In this document: piece after piece, positions 51,789-62,090 of the stretch
Numbering within the stretch: position 1 is the first letter of the stretch
How the letters are laid out: the number at the start of each line of letters is the position of its first letter
NCBI GenBank assembly: GCA_016490735.1
Contig: JAEMWC010000035.1
Span: 1,879,501-1,943,500, forward strand
Direction: 5' to 3'
DNA from: Pachyseris speciosa
Taxonomy: Eukaryota > Cnidaria > Anthozoa > Scleractinia > Pachyseridae
Length of the DNA stretch: 64,000 bases
Notes under the pieces: model-generated
Databases searched by the model: none
Seen by the model: the letters and a program-made list of their open reading frames with translations, nothing else
Told to the model about the DNA's origin: nothing
Program-made: the position numbers and the translations under genes

Positions 51789-51790
<2 letters not shown>
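50885..51790 (+). pseudogene. CR1/L2-like LINE, C-terminal part
   Basis: The plus strand reads 'FDNVMDLEQHVNHICKVAF', 'HIRNLSRIRNCLSLKDTETL', 'TKLDNCNSLLAGLPQYLID' and, after an insertion, 'LKAYGSRSFSYVAPYLWNKL'. The order is that of an L2/CR1-like reverse transcriptase tail. An in-frame stop replaces tryptophan at 'DLH*LPV'. About 150 foreign bases (51115-51265) and a palindrome interrupt it. Confidence 0.85.
51266..51320. repeat. Perfect 24-bp palindrome inside the LINE
   Basis: The arm 51266-51289 (attctatcatacttgcgaga...) is the exact reverse complement of 51297-51320 with a 7-base spacer. The right arm is genuine LINE coding sequence ('RKYDRI'), so the left arm is an inverted copy made at the insertion breakpoint. 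Confidence 0.85.
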
Positions 51791-51828
<38 letters not shown>

Positions 51829-51830
51829 TC

Positions 51831-51861
<31 letters not shown>
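51790..51861 (+). repeat. (TTA)n microsatellite, LINE tail
   Basis: About 24 att/tta units at the 3' end of the LINE. Confidence 0.95.
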
Positions 51862-51863
<2 letters not shown>

Positions 51864-52796
51864 TTTTTAACCTCCAAATTTAATTTTTAATCACCCTACA
51901 ATTTGCATTTTTCTCATCTTCCCTCAGAACACTCCCCCCTACCCACCCCCAACACCCCCCCCCCACCCGCGCCCTTTTTCTCCTTCTTTATAAACACTAT
52001 AAAAATCACCCAAAAATTTATGGGGTTATGCACTGCCAAACTATGATGGCTTTTTTGGATTGCATGGAATTTCGAGAAGATAATAAGGAGAAAAAAGGTG
52101 ACAAAAACGAGCATTCAGATGTAACTCCCCCTTAACCGCGACTTGACTTGGTTGTGGTTTCCTGCGACGCCGTAGATTTAGCTGTGCAGAACTATTCTAG
52201 CTAAAAAAAGCATTATTTTGTACCCTGTGTGCTGTGTAGTAGGCAAATTTACGATCTGATTGACTGCGCTTTATAGTATTTGAATCCTATTGAACTGAGA
52301 AGTACTTTACACAAATTTACATTCATTTCTGTAATGTCATTCTGCGGATGAACCTATTTCAAGAGCGGTTCTCTGTTGTGACGTTGTGGACTTGTGGACT
52401 GGCTTATCGTGGCGGGTGACAGTAATAATAATTTGGACTTGCATTATGAGAGGAAGTGACGTGACCATCCAATGATAGGGCGTTGCACGAGACGTGAGTT
52501 TAAGTGCAGGCGTTCATGTCTCTTTAGAGTCAACTTTGAAGAACGTGTGCACTGTGCATTGCGCACAGCATAAATATGTAATACCCTTCAAATGAGTGTT
52601 GAGCGTCGGCGCAGCAGCTTTCCGTATTTTGAACATTTCCTTTAGCTGTTTGATGCCAATTGGGCCAATGAAAGGACCTCGTGGGTTTACACAGATCTTG
52701 TCCATCGGAAGTGGTGACAGTCGAGCGTGAATAATTACAGCGAACATCTTCAAACAACCTTCGCAAATAGATCAGTATTTTGTTTGTGCGGGAGTT
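51862..52796. other. No gene recognised
   Basis: A C-rich run (51944-51966) and otherwise ordinary intergenic sequence. Confidence 0.4.
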
Positions 52797-53187
52797 AAAG
52801 GGGTTATATCACGGTTTTTTGTTGTCGGTCTCTGGGGCACAATTTGGGTTAATACAAAGACTAATATTATTTTAAAGCGTAAATTGGTCTAAAATCTCCG
52901 ACAAAAAGAGAAAAAGTTTTATTTTTTAAAAGAGGACCAACGCATAATCGGTTGATAATAGTTCTTGCTAGACAGAAGAGCTGAAACTTGAAAAAAAGCG
53001 GCCTGCTTTTTCCAAGTTGCAATCTGTTTCCATCCTGCCTACAGGCAAAGAGTCTTTTTTTATTATTATTATTATTATTTAAAAGCACTAGTAGAGTAGT
53101 TTTGAACAAAATTGGAGCGCTATTTTTAATTTCCATTCCCGTGGCTTGTTGAATTCATTCCAAAAACGCATGACATGGCCCCTTTAG
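52797..53187. mobile_element. MITE, 'TAAAGGGG' ends
   Basis: The left end taaaggggttatatcacgg and the right end gacatggcccctttag are inverted and resemble the element at 38487-38877. An att run (53060-53080) lies inside. Confidence 0.55.
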
Positions 53188-53264
53188 CCGTTCATCTGAA
53201 CTGTGATCTATCTGTAGATAAATCTATCCGTTCATTTCTTTAAATAGGCCGGGTTCATTGCAGC

Positions 53265-53640
53265 AAAAGCTTGGGGCGTGGAAGTTGATGAATTCCTCAC
53301 ATGGGATATCCTCAATGCAAGCGTCTCAAAGAAAGTGTCGTCTGGCATAAGGATTATGAGAAAGATCAAACCTTTCGTTCCATTATCTAGCCTCGTGAAC
53401 ATATATCAATCTATTGTTGAACCTTACTACGATTACTGTAGTATTATTTGGAATGGCATTGCTGACAGCCTAGCCGATAAACTTCAAAACTGCAACATCG
53501 AGTGATTATTGACTCAATAAAAGGAAATATTAAACAAACTTGGCTGGTCTTATCTTACGGATAGGAGAAATAAACGAAAAGCCCTTAAAATGTTCAAAAT
53601 TGTCAACGAAATGACACCACCTTATTGAGGGACATTTTCG
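53265..53640 (+). pseudogene. LINE reverse transcriptase fragment
   Basis: The plus strand reads 'VSKKVSSGIRIMRKIKPFVP', 'LVNIYQSIVEPYYDYCSIIW' and 'RNKRKALKMFKIVNEMTPPY', in the order of a non-LTR reverse transcriptase C-terminus, with frame changes and stops. Confidence 0.75.
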
Positions 53641-53989
53641 GAGAAACCGGGGCCTTTGACTGTATACATCCTCAGGACATCTAGCATAATTGACAAGAGC
53701 CTAGTTTCTAATAGGTTAAGGTGTTGCTATGGTAACCTACTGAGTAGAAAAAAATTTTCATAACTTCTTCACCAATTGCAATGACTGGGTATTTCTTTGA
53801 TACTCGTGAGCTTGAGTGAAATTCTAAGGAGTTTATAGAAGGAACTGAAATGAGAAAAAATGTTTTGAAACACCACCAGACAGTTGACACCACAAGGGCA
53901 CTGCAGGTTGCGAGGAAACTGTTTTAGTGTCCCTCTACTAATATTCAACTTCAAATTCCAATTTCAAACCTTTGAGGAAAATTATCTCA

Positions 53990-54375
53990 TCCCAAATATA
54001 CCCAAAAATCACTGTTTTCCTGGGTTTCGAAAAGGCTTTCGATTCTATTGAATGGGACTTCCTTCAAAAATGTCTTGAATCTTTCAATTTCGGCCCGCAA
54101 CTCAGGCGATAGATTGATGTGTTTTATGAAAATATTTCCAGCTCCGTACTGAACAATGGCTATACATCAGAGCACTTTTTCCTCTCTCCGGTATGTTCTT
54201 CATCATAGCCATAGAGGTCCTTGCGCAAAGTGTTAGATACTAAAGGAAATAGCAGGTCTTAAAATACATGACAACAAAGAATTAAAGCTCTCACAATATG
54301 CAGACGACACGACAGCTGTCCTTGCAAATACTCAAGCCGTAGTCAACCTTTCTGACTTGCCTGCTGATCTCAGTT
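53990..54375 (+). pseudogene. L1/Tx1-like LINE, reverse-transcriptase palm (left part)
   Basis: The plus strand reads 'FLGFEKAFDSIEWDFLQKCL' (motif A, F.KAFD), 'NNGYTSEHF', 'FIIAIEVLAQSVR' and 'SQYADDTTAVL' (motif C, YADD). The RQGDP segment is deleted. Reading stops at about 'LSLTGLQI', and the rest of the protein appears at 58620, beyond a 4.2-kb block. Confidence 0.8.
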
Positions 54376-55150
54376 TGACAGGTCTTCAAATTTCAACCAA
54401 TCAGCGCACGACTCGCAAACACATTTGGGGGTCCATTCATTCGAGAGCGTTTCGCGAAGCGAAATTCACATGTGGTCTGAGTAAACGCTGGTGTTTTGTG
54501 TTTCACAACTCAGCGTTCATCAAACTTCGCTTGCGACACTCCAGGCCAGGCAAAAGACATCGGATTACTTAACTTAAAGTGTTATTTATGCTGAGATAAC
54601 GGTGGATAGCTGTTCGAAACTGCGAGATAAGATGGAGCGAGGTAAGTTGTGATCTGATTTCACTTTTGCTCCAATTTCTAGCTCTGTTAATTACATAATT
54701 ATAACTCATTTCAATGAAATTGATTTCGTTTGTTTTGAGTTAATGTGATGTATTTACATTCTTTTGTTGGATATGTTGACCAAAATATTCATAAGTTAAA
54801 CATTTTATTGGTTGCACAGTCAGTGCTTAATATAAGTCCCTACGTGTACCTCAATTTCAGGAGCAGTTAGCGATATACCACGAGCTGAATCATCTTGAGC
54901 TGCCTTTCTTGTGGTGTTTTGAAAAGAAATGTGCTGTTGTAAACAAAATAGCACAACGTTGTGAATGTTTAATGAAAAACAATTAAAAACTAGGTTCATG
55001 AGAGGAATCACTTGTGAACTTCTTTGGACAAAGCAGCAGCATACACAAGAAGCGTCTCCAGTAGTCCTTAATCATTCTATATTGTATTACAGAAGTTAGG
55101 ATACTATTCAAATGAATTGAAGTGTTGTTTGTTTGAAATTACAGAGTCAT
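54376..55150. other. Left flank of the block interrupting the LINE
   Basis: No coding sequence recognised. It would hold the 3' untranslated region of the minus-strand gene that ends at 55151. The plus-strand words atggagcgaggtaagt (54630) look like a start codon plus splice donor, but no following exon is found. Confidence 0.35.
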
Positions 55151-55994
55151 TTAAATATTTCTTACCATTTTCTTTCTCTTTAGATGTTTTGGTAAATCCT
55201 CAGTTTCCTGTTTGCAGACTTTAGAATCTGATGAGTAATTGCAGCCTTTCTTTTCTCTGTTCTCAACAGACGCCCACTCATGACAGAATTGTTGGGTGAG
55301 TACTCGTCTTTGATAATCAGTGTTTCCTGTCTCACCTGTTCGCCCACCACTGTAAATGTAGTTGCCTTGCTTGGCATCTTTGTGTCTGGTTTCCATGATG
55401 CTATCACTGAAGTTGTGCAAAGTCAACGGGAGTCCACTCAAGGCTACATCTTTAAGAGCCTTCTCAACATAACAGCCAGTGTATGCTACTAGTTCTTTCA
55501 AGGTTGCAGTAACTGTCTCAGAGCCAAATATTAGAACAAATTGAAATCCTAACAGAACTCTTGCTTGACATTCATATTCCTCTCTTGTTAATTCTTTCGG
55601 GGTGTTTAAAATCCATTGGAAAATTTTTTTCAGGCCATTACAAAAACATACCAATATTTCAGTGACTGAATGGCTAAAATCACAGTTATTCAAAAGTTCC
55701 TCCGCTTTTTCATAGAAGGCTGAAACACAATTTTCATCAAATGTGACATCATAACTGTTTAAACAAACTTTACGAGCAACTCTCTGAACTTCTAAAAACC
55801 ATGGTTTCTTATTTTGTTTGAGAGCATCAGCTACTTGGCCAATTCTTCGCACAATAGCTTCTGTTGCTCTTGTTGCTTGGTGAATCATTGCTGGGTAAAT
55901 ATTCTCCAGGTCAAGTTGAGAAGCATTAGCATGTCCCGTGTGACCAAGGTGTTTCTTTGCATATTCTCGTCTGCCATAAATGATAGTAAACATA
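55151..55994 (-). CDS. 757-aa protein gene, exon 2
   Basis: 281 codons after the acceptor aaataag (ending 55995), to a stop at 55151-55153. The acceptor has a poor pyrimidine tract, so the exact junction is less certain than the frame itself. The C-terminus is basic (LKRKKMVRNI). Confidence 0.7.
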
Positions 55995-57917
55995 CTTATT
56001 TAGTTTACCACTTAACTAATCAAGTTTTCCATATTGATAACATTAATGTGCTAGTGGGGCTGTGGTCTTGCATAGCCCAGGTGTCTCAGGTGCCTTTTGT
56101 CTTTAGGCGACTTCTATAACTTCATTTTTATGAAAGCTTTCAAGAGCTGGGTACCGCAGATTTCCTAGATGACAACTACCTTTGGGCATCATGTGATTCT
56201 TCTAAGAGAACAGCTTTAGCTAGGTTTGGGCATGATTGGTGTGTGGCCACTTTAAAAAGTGTTGAAAAATGTATATTTATGTGCAGATTATCATTCTTGT
56301 CTCTATAATTTGTGATTTCAACTGTTTGGAATGTTTAAGTTTACAAAAGTGATTAATGCTCATGTTTTAAAAGGGAAAAAAGGTCTACTGTCATTCATTC
56401 TAAATAGGGAATTTAATTCATTTAATTAAGCAAAATGCCATTACCCATAAATCTAGCAATAACCTGTTTTCATTATTATCCACTCACTTTCCCAACCAGG
56501 TCTTGTACTGTTCTTCTCCTTTCTCAGTCATTTCAACTTTCCACACAGGTGCCTGGCAGATTACTCTCATGTCCCCAAGTTGTTTGTGATGTTCTGGTGA
56601 CTCGGGAATGGGATAAGTGGAGCTGGCTGAAGAACTTCCAGTAACTGATCTCCGCTGACAGCCATCTGCAACACCACGTACAATAACTTCTATGTTATTC
56701 TTCAGAAGTGGGTGATAGACTGACTTCAAAGTGGACAGTTGCTGAAGGGTTTCTTTTCCAAGGTTACTTACATGGTTGTAGTCATCTGGCCCCAACCAAG
56801 AACACACTGTGACAATGGAGCTTAACAGATTGTGGGGCTCCACTAATTTAATTCTTATTGATGTTTCTCCATTAAAAAACTTACTCCACTGCATCCATGG
56901 AAAAGCATCAATGTAGTGATAAATGAGTAATTTTTCTTTAGGGACAGTAATTGTTTCCTGTAGAGTTTCTTTGCTAAGAAGCCACTCTACAGCATTTTTA
57001 ACATTTGTGTAAGCGGCAACAACACCATTATGTTCAGTAAACTTCAGAGACAACTTTTCTTGCAGTGCTTCCTTTTGCACCTTTAGCTTTTCACACATGT
57101 CATCTTTCGGTACCATAATATTTATCCCAAACACATTTGCCAATTCTTTGCCAAGCTGATTTCGCACAATGTTTTGATATTTAGTATATCCAATGTCAAA
57201 ATTGCTCACTAGTCCTGCTGCAAACTGAACAAAATGTTTGAAGTTCTTCTTAGGAACGACTGGCATGACTGTGCTCTTGAAAAAGTCTCCGTCCTTGTGT
57301 GAGACCACGAAGTAGACTAGCTCAGCTCTTTGTTGTTGGCTTTGAGGCATATTTAAATCATCAATAAAATTTACCCATTCTCGGCTTTTTTCTGGAGTCA
57401 CACGTTTTTTCTCAGATGGATAACTATGGAATGCACCTTCATCCAGTGGTTTTGAAAAAAGGGCAGAAACAGATGGTTGTTTTAAGGAATAAATTAGCGA
57501 GTCCGGGTAACACTCGACCACCAATGCAACAAGGACTTTCAATTCACCTCGTAACTTGCTTTCCGAGACAGAACCCTGCGCAACTTTGCTTTTCGACAGT
57601 AAAAAGGAGGACGATGACACATGCTTGGAAATACCATGCAGAACTACAGTTTGAAATTCATCGGGTGTTAAAAGTTTAAGAAGCTCCTTGATTCTCGCAG
57701 AACGATGGTGGGCAGGGACGTCCCGGAAACTTTTAGCTGCAGGAGCAGCTTGCTCCATTGGTCTTACGACGTTTTCGTCGCTTTTGTGGCTAGGAAACGT
57801 TTTCAAATGTTTTCTTAATCCTCGACCCGTTTGATAGATTTTCCCACAGTCGAAACAGCTAAAGGCCTTAGGCATGATAAAATTTTTTGGAAAAGTGTTG
57901 CTCAAACCGCACAACAT
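55151..57917 (-). CDS. C2H2-finger protein of unknown family, 757 aa, two exons (complement join 55151..55994, 56488..57917)
   Basis: Exon 1 leaves AA of a codon before gtgagt, and exon 2 supplies T after ataag, giving 2274 nt in frame. ATG 57917 is the first start; ATG 57875 has the better context (A at -3). Residues 19-45 hold a single C2H2-like finger (CFDC, then H37 and H44, a wide final spacing). The rest is unrecognised: 'DAFPWMQWSKFFNGETSIRI', 'CSWLGPDDYNHV', 'VADGCQRR' and 'SSSASSTYPIPESPEHH' in the middle, and 'YGRREYAKKHLGHTGHAN' and 'ETRHKDAK' in the C-terminal part. Conserved-looking acidic residues (IDAFPW, VADG, METRHK) could form a DDE-type nuclease site, but that is speculative. 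The long intact frame implies recent activity or selection. The gene sits in a block that splits an L1-like LINE, so it may be a transposon gene. Confidence 0.7.
56488..57917 (-). CDS. 757-aa protein gene, exon 1
   Basis: 476 codons plus two bases, ending at the donor gtgagt (56487). It holds the zinc finger and the central unrecognised region. Confidence 0.75.
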
Positions 57918-58619
57918 ACAAATGCATCTGGTGATTACGTGATCAGGTAGGTGCAGGGTATACTAATGAGAGGCCACGCACGGTGCCTCTTAAACTTGCT
58001 TAAACTTTTTATTTGTAAGTTTTTTTGTTTAGAGGTTTCATTGCGCCAAATTTTATTCAAGGGTTTAATTCCCTCAAAATATCCTTCAGATTCTTGACAT
58101 GAAAATGTTTGCGAGTCGCGCGGAGTAAATTACAGCGGGGAAATTTAAAGACTTGCTTGAACCATTGCAGCTAACAGCACTGTGAGCATCACTGTTTTAA
58201 TCTAGATATAAAAGCTTCGGTGCTCCTGAGCCACTCTCAAACGTAAAAAAGGCTGTTTGTAGTAATCCCTCTTCGGGATAAATAAGTACGAAACACGAAG
58301 CGCGGGTCACGAACGATTTTGTGCCAGAGCGGGTGAGTTAAACCAACTCGCTTCAAGTTGGGGTGTGGAATACATCGTTTCCACTCTTATGATTGTTACA
58401 AATCCTATCTAAAACCATAAGTTCAAACTAAAGGGTAAAAAGGAGGCTATTTTTTCTCTTGCGAACAATAAAAACAAACCGGCGCCAATTTTTACGCGCG
58501 TGGATTTTGCACATGAGAGACTGGAACTAGTTCCCCCTAATTTTTAACCCAGCATGCATCGCAACTTCCGGTAGAAATCAGCTGGTGCTCTCTCGGTTTC
58601 AAAGATGCTCAGGGCTGGA
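57918..58619. other. Right flank of the block, upstream of the 757-aa gene
   Basis: Should include the promoter. The words gcatgcatcgcaacttccgg (58551-58570) contain an ETS-type cttccgg site. No gene is recognised. Confidence 0.35.
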
Positions 58620-59190
58620 AATAAATCAATCCAAATCTAAAATGCTATGGCTTGGCTGCTGACGACATAGAAGAGACAGAATTCTAAATCTCCAAATTAG
58701 AAACGATACAAACTATACGCTGAGCTCTAGGTACGAATTTATATTACGATCACGAGACTTCAGTTAAGAAAAACGTTTTCGATAAACTAACGAAATTAAA
58801 GAAAACCTTGAATGTTTGGTCTCAAAGGGACATTTCTGCCTATAGTAGAATAAGTATCGTAAAAATATTAGCCCTTTCAAAGCTTAGTTTTATCTGCAGC
58901 ACTACGGAAACGCCGGCAAACTTTGCTGAGCAGGTAAATAATGTTATATTGGACTTCCAATGGAATCACAAACCAGCTAAAATTAAAAAGTCTACACTGA
59001 TTAAATCCAAAAATGAAGGAGGATTAGGAATGAAAGATTTTATTATTTTCAACAATGTGCTGGGAAGACATTGTGCTTGGATCACGAAGCCCCATGGGAA
59101 TATATTCCAATCTCCGTTTCTCCTTGCAAACGTCGGGGGTGCACTTATCTTTAGTTGTAACTACGATTATAAACTTCTCTGCTTAAAGTG
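58620..59190 (+). pseudogene. L1/Tx1-like LINE, right part (thumb and C-terminus)
   Basis: The plus strand reads 'GLEINQSKSKMLWLG' (motif D), then 'YEFILRSRDFS', 'LNVWSQRDISAYSRISIVKI', 'FQWNHKPAKIKKSTLI', 'GGLGMKDFIIFNNVL' and 'CAWI'. In L1-like proteins this directly follows YADD plus about 25 residues, which is where the left part stops at 54375. Confidence 0.8.
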
Positions 59191-59406
59191 CCTATGAAAT
59201 AAAAAACAAGTTTGGTTTATATGTTTGTTTGTGTCGTTATTAAACCAAAAACCCGGTTTGAAACGCCCGAAACCCTCTCCATGTAAGATTTTTCTGGCCT
59301 GAAAGTTTGCATTTGACCGATTTCGAGTGTCTCCATCTTGCGCTCGGTCAAACACTCAGATTACACCGGAAATGACGTACTTGGTGGTTCCACAGACATC
59401 AGCTTC

Positions 59407-59755
59407 ATGGCGGAGAAGGGAAGAAAGAAAGGTTGCATTAACTATTGCTCTGCCGGTGGACAAAATCTTGCAAATTGTGGCAACAAGACTGGATCACCGG
59501 GAATTCCAATGCATTACTTTCACCCTCAAGAAAATGTTCGGGATGAATGGACTCGATTTGTCCGCCTTCATCGAAAAGATTTCATCCCGAAGAAGAGCTC
59601 TTGTTTGTGTTTGAACAGTGGATTTCGAGGAAAGCTGTTTTGAGCACAAGCCCATCCTTGTGCAGACTGACAATGATTAAACCATTGAGTTGAAGAGAAA
59701 CCTAATTAAAGGCTCCATTCTTAAGTCTCCTCTAACTGACCGAAAGCGACTGAAA
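59407..59755 (+). pseudogene. THAP-domain exon, frameshifted
   Basis: From ATG 59407 the frame reads 'GCINYCSAGGQNLANCGNKT', 'GIPMHYF' and 'DEWTRFVRLHRKDFIPKKSS', matching the THAP zinc-finger fold (paired cysteines, central W). The expected C-S-E-H-F centre is damaged at 59603-59621; the following 'DFEESCFEHKPIL' is in the +1 frame, and a stop (59675-59677) follows. The stretch ends at a consensus donor, gaaagtaagt. THAP domains bind DNA and occur in P-element-type transposases as well as host regulators; which one this was is not decidable. Confidence 0.7.
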
Positions 59756-60190
59756 GTAAGTGAGAACTTGGTATCATTGAAGTAAAAGATTGCTGCGTGT
59801 TACCGGTATTTGATATGTGCAGGCCCACAAATGACAGATATTTTAAAATATGTGAGCTTCGTGCCTTCGTTGTTTGGAACAGTCCAGGCGTTCTTGATTT
59901 GGAAACAGGAAAAAGGAGAGCTAGTCATTTGACTGTTCTGACTTGGGATATTTTCATTTTCACACGGCGAAGATGAGTTTTCGTCCTGTATTTTTGCATT
60001 GAAGTATTCATTTTAAAATATATTTCGAAAACTGAACTCAGCTCTGAATTCGTAGTGACTGTAGGTGAGAACAATAAGTGGCCATTGTTTGCAAATATTA
60101 TATCGACTCAAAGCAAATGCTATAGGGTTGAGTGAGTATCGATTTTTGAATTTGTTTGCGTAAACAAGCGCGCTTGTTTCGGTTTAATCT
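59756..60190. other. No gene recognised
   Basis: No feature is supported here. Confidence 0.4.
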
Positions 60191-60560
60191 CATGTGTAGC
60201 GCGTGTTTATGTCGAATCACGCTATTGTGAATTCGGTTCATTGGCTTGAAGAACGAAAATTATTATATGTTGCACATGCTTTCATGTCGACTCACACCAT
60301 CAATTATTGTGAATTTGGTTTATTGGCTTAAAGAACGAGGAATATGATATATGTAGCCCGTGTGTCTTCATGTCTAATTGCCCTATCAATTATTGTGAAT
60401 TCATTTTAAAACTTTCGAGTAAATTTACTCATTCCGGCACTTGTTTCAGTTTAATGGCTTAAAGAACGAAGAATATTACATATGTAGCGCGCGTGTTTTT
60501 ATGTCGAATCACGTCTATCAATTATTGTGAATTCATTTTGATGTTTCAATTTTTCTGCGT
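60191..60560 (+). repeat. Imperfect tandem repeat, four units
   Basis: Units begin at about 60194, 60270, 60350 and 60482 with gt(a/t)g(c)...tgtt/tcatgtcgaat and contain tcaattattgtgaatt and ggcttaaagaacgaaga. Lengths vary between about 76 and 132 bases, so the units have internal gains and losses. Confidence 0.7.
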
Positions 60561-60590
60561 AGATGAAGTGAGATGGAAGATACATATTAA

Positions 60591-60623
60591 CCCTTTCCCG
60601 CCCGTGAGTGTCAATTGGCACTC

Positions 60624-60681
<58 letters not shown>

Positions 60682-60692
60682 GCAGGAAAGGG
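60591..60692. mobile_element. 102-bp piggyBac-type MITE, copy 1
   Basis: The ends ccctttcccgccc and gggcaggaaaggg are inverted, and TTAA flanks both sides (60587-60590, 60693-60696). An inner palindrome (gagtgtcaattggcactc) follows the left end. TTAA target plus CCCTTT ends fit the piggyBac superfamily. Confidence 0.8.
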
Positions 60693-60724
60693 TTAACATC
60701 ATCAAAAACTATGTCCCCATTTAA

Positions 60725-60750
60725 CCCTTTCCCGCCCGTGAGTGCCAATT

Positions 60751-60815
<65 letters not shown>

Positions 60816-60826
60816 GCAGGAAAGGG
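60725..60826. mobile_element. 102-bp piggyBac-type MITE, copy 2
   Basis: Same length and nearly the same sequence as the copy 32 bases upstream, with its own TTAA on each side (60721-60724, 60827-60830). Only two or so bases differ, both in or beside the inner palindrome (gagtgccaattggcactt). Confidence 0.8.
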
Positions 60827-60849
60827 TTAAAGATAGATCAGTCTGATTT

Positions 60850-61460
60850 AGATAATATATTATAATTACGCGAATCTAAGCAAAATAGATAAACTTCGTC
60901 AATTCAATATTAACAAAATAATCAGGAGAATTCATTAATTCCTTGATCGCTTCTATAGGGGATAATTGGGTGATATTTGGTAGGTGATTTTTTATTTGCT
61001 ATAAAATCTGTTCCTAAGAATTGAGTATTTAGGACAGCTAAAAAGAAAGTGTATTTCATCTTCAACTTGATTCGATCCACAAGTAGGGCAGAGTCTATCA
61101 AACCTTGGGATTTGATCGTATCTACCAGTTTCAATCATTAGCTTGTGATTGCCTATTCGTAGTTATTTGCTACCATTTAGTTTACTTGTAAAGCCTAAAT
61201 AATAGGAAGGCAAAAAAATAAATAAATAAATAAAATAAAATAAATAAATAAATAATAGGAAGGGGTATATTCGTTCTTAAAAGTGTTATAAAATTCTAGT
61301 TTCTTGGAGTATTGAATAGTGTGTTGCAAATATAAGATATACTTTTGTCGCATTAATTTTTCAAAGTGTTTGTTCTTAGCTTCAGTTAAGCGAGTTGGAT
61401 TAAAATCTGGCGAATCAGACGGCACTACAGACGTCACAAAAGGAAAAGAATGACAGAATT
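60850..61460 (-). pseudogene. L1-like LINE C-terminus
   Basis: The minus strand reads 'KHFEKLMRQKYILYLQHTIQ', 'KKLEFYNTFKNEYTPSYYL', then after an ataaataa run 'YKLMIETGRYDQIPR', 'RLCPTCGSNQVEDEIHFLFS' and 'CPKYSILRNRFYS'. The CPxC...EDE.HFLF.CP.Y pattern is the usual end of such LINE proteins. Confidence 0.8.
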
Positions 61461-61471
61461 CCATTCACCCT

Positions 61472-62090
61472 CACATTTCACCCTCATAATAACCCAGTTG
61501 AAGCCACCATTCTTAATAACTTTAAGGTACTGCAAAATGATCCAGAAACTGCTAGAATCTTTTCGCAACCACCACTGATTTCATTCAAACGCGATAAAAA
61601 TGTAGGTAACTTTCTAGTTAGAAGCGCATTCAAAACAATTGAACAACCCGGCCCTTTAAAATGCGCACGCCGCTCACGATGCAAAACTTGTCCTTTCATT
61701 CAAAACACTGACAAAATATGGGGTCCGAAGAGTTCTGTTAAGATCACTGATCGTTTCACATGTACCTCCGCATATGTTACCTATTGCATAACCTGTACAT
61801 AATGCAAAAAGTTATACATCGGCGAAACAGAAAGACGACTAGGTGACCGATTCCGAGAACATCTTCCTGATGTTGAGAAAGATGACAAAGATGCATCCAA
61901 ACCAGTCGCTCGGCATTTTAATCTCCCGAGCCATTCCAAACAACACAAATCAGCTAATCGAATCCCTGTACTGTGGTCAATTTACATTATCAACTCCGTT
62001 GATAAACCAAATGTTCGTGTTTCACTCCCCCACCGACGCAGCACCACGGTTTCTTTAGAAACTAATCCCCTTTATCCATTTGTTGTATCA
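61472..62090 (+). pseudogene. Penelope-like retroelement, GIY-YIG C-terminal part
   Basis: The plus strand reads 'ETARIFSQPPLISFKRDKNV', 'NFLVRSAFKTIEQPGPLKCA', 'CKTCPFI', 'YCITCT*CKKLYIGETERRL' and 'DRFREHLPDVEKDDKD', then 'SKPVARHFNLPSHS'. This is the linker and GIY-YIG nuclease of a second Penelope family. One TAA (61801-61803) breaks the frame in the middle of the YCITCTxC knuckle. Its last 115 bases match the palindrome region at 21730-21841. It begins right where a minus-strand LINE breaks off. Confidence 0.85.
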
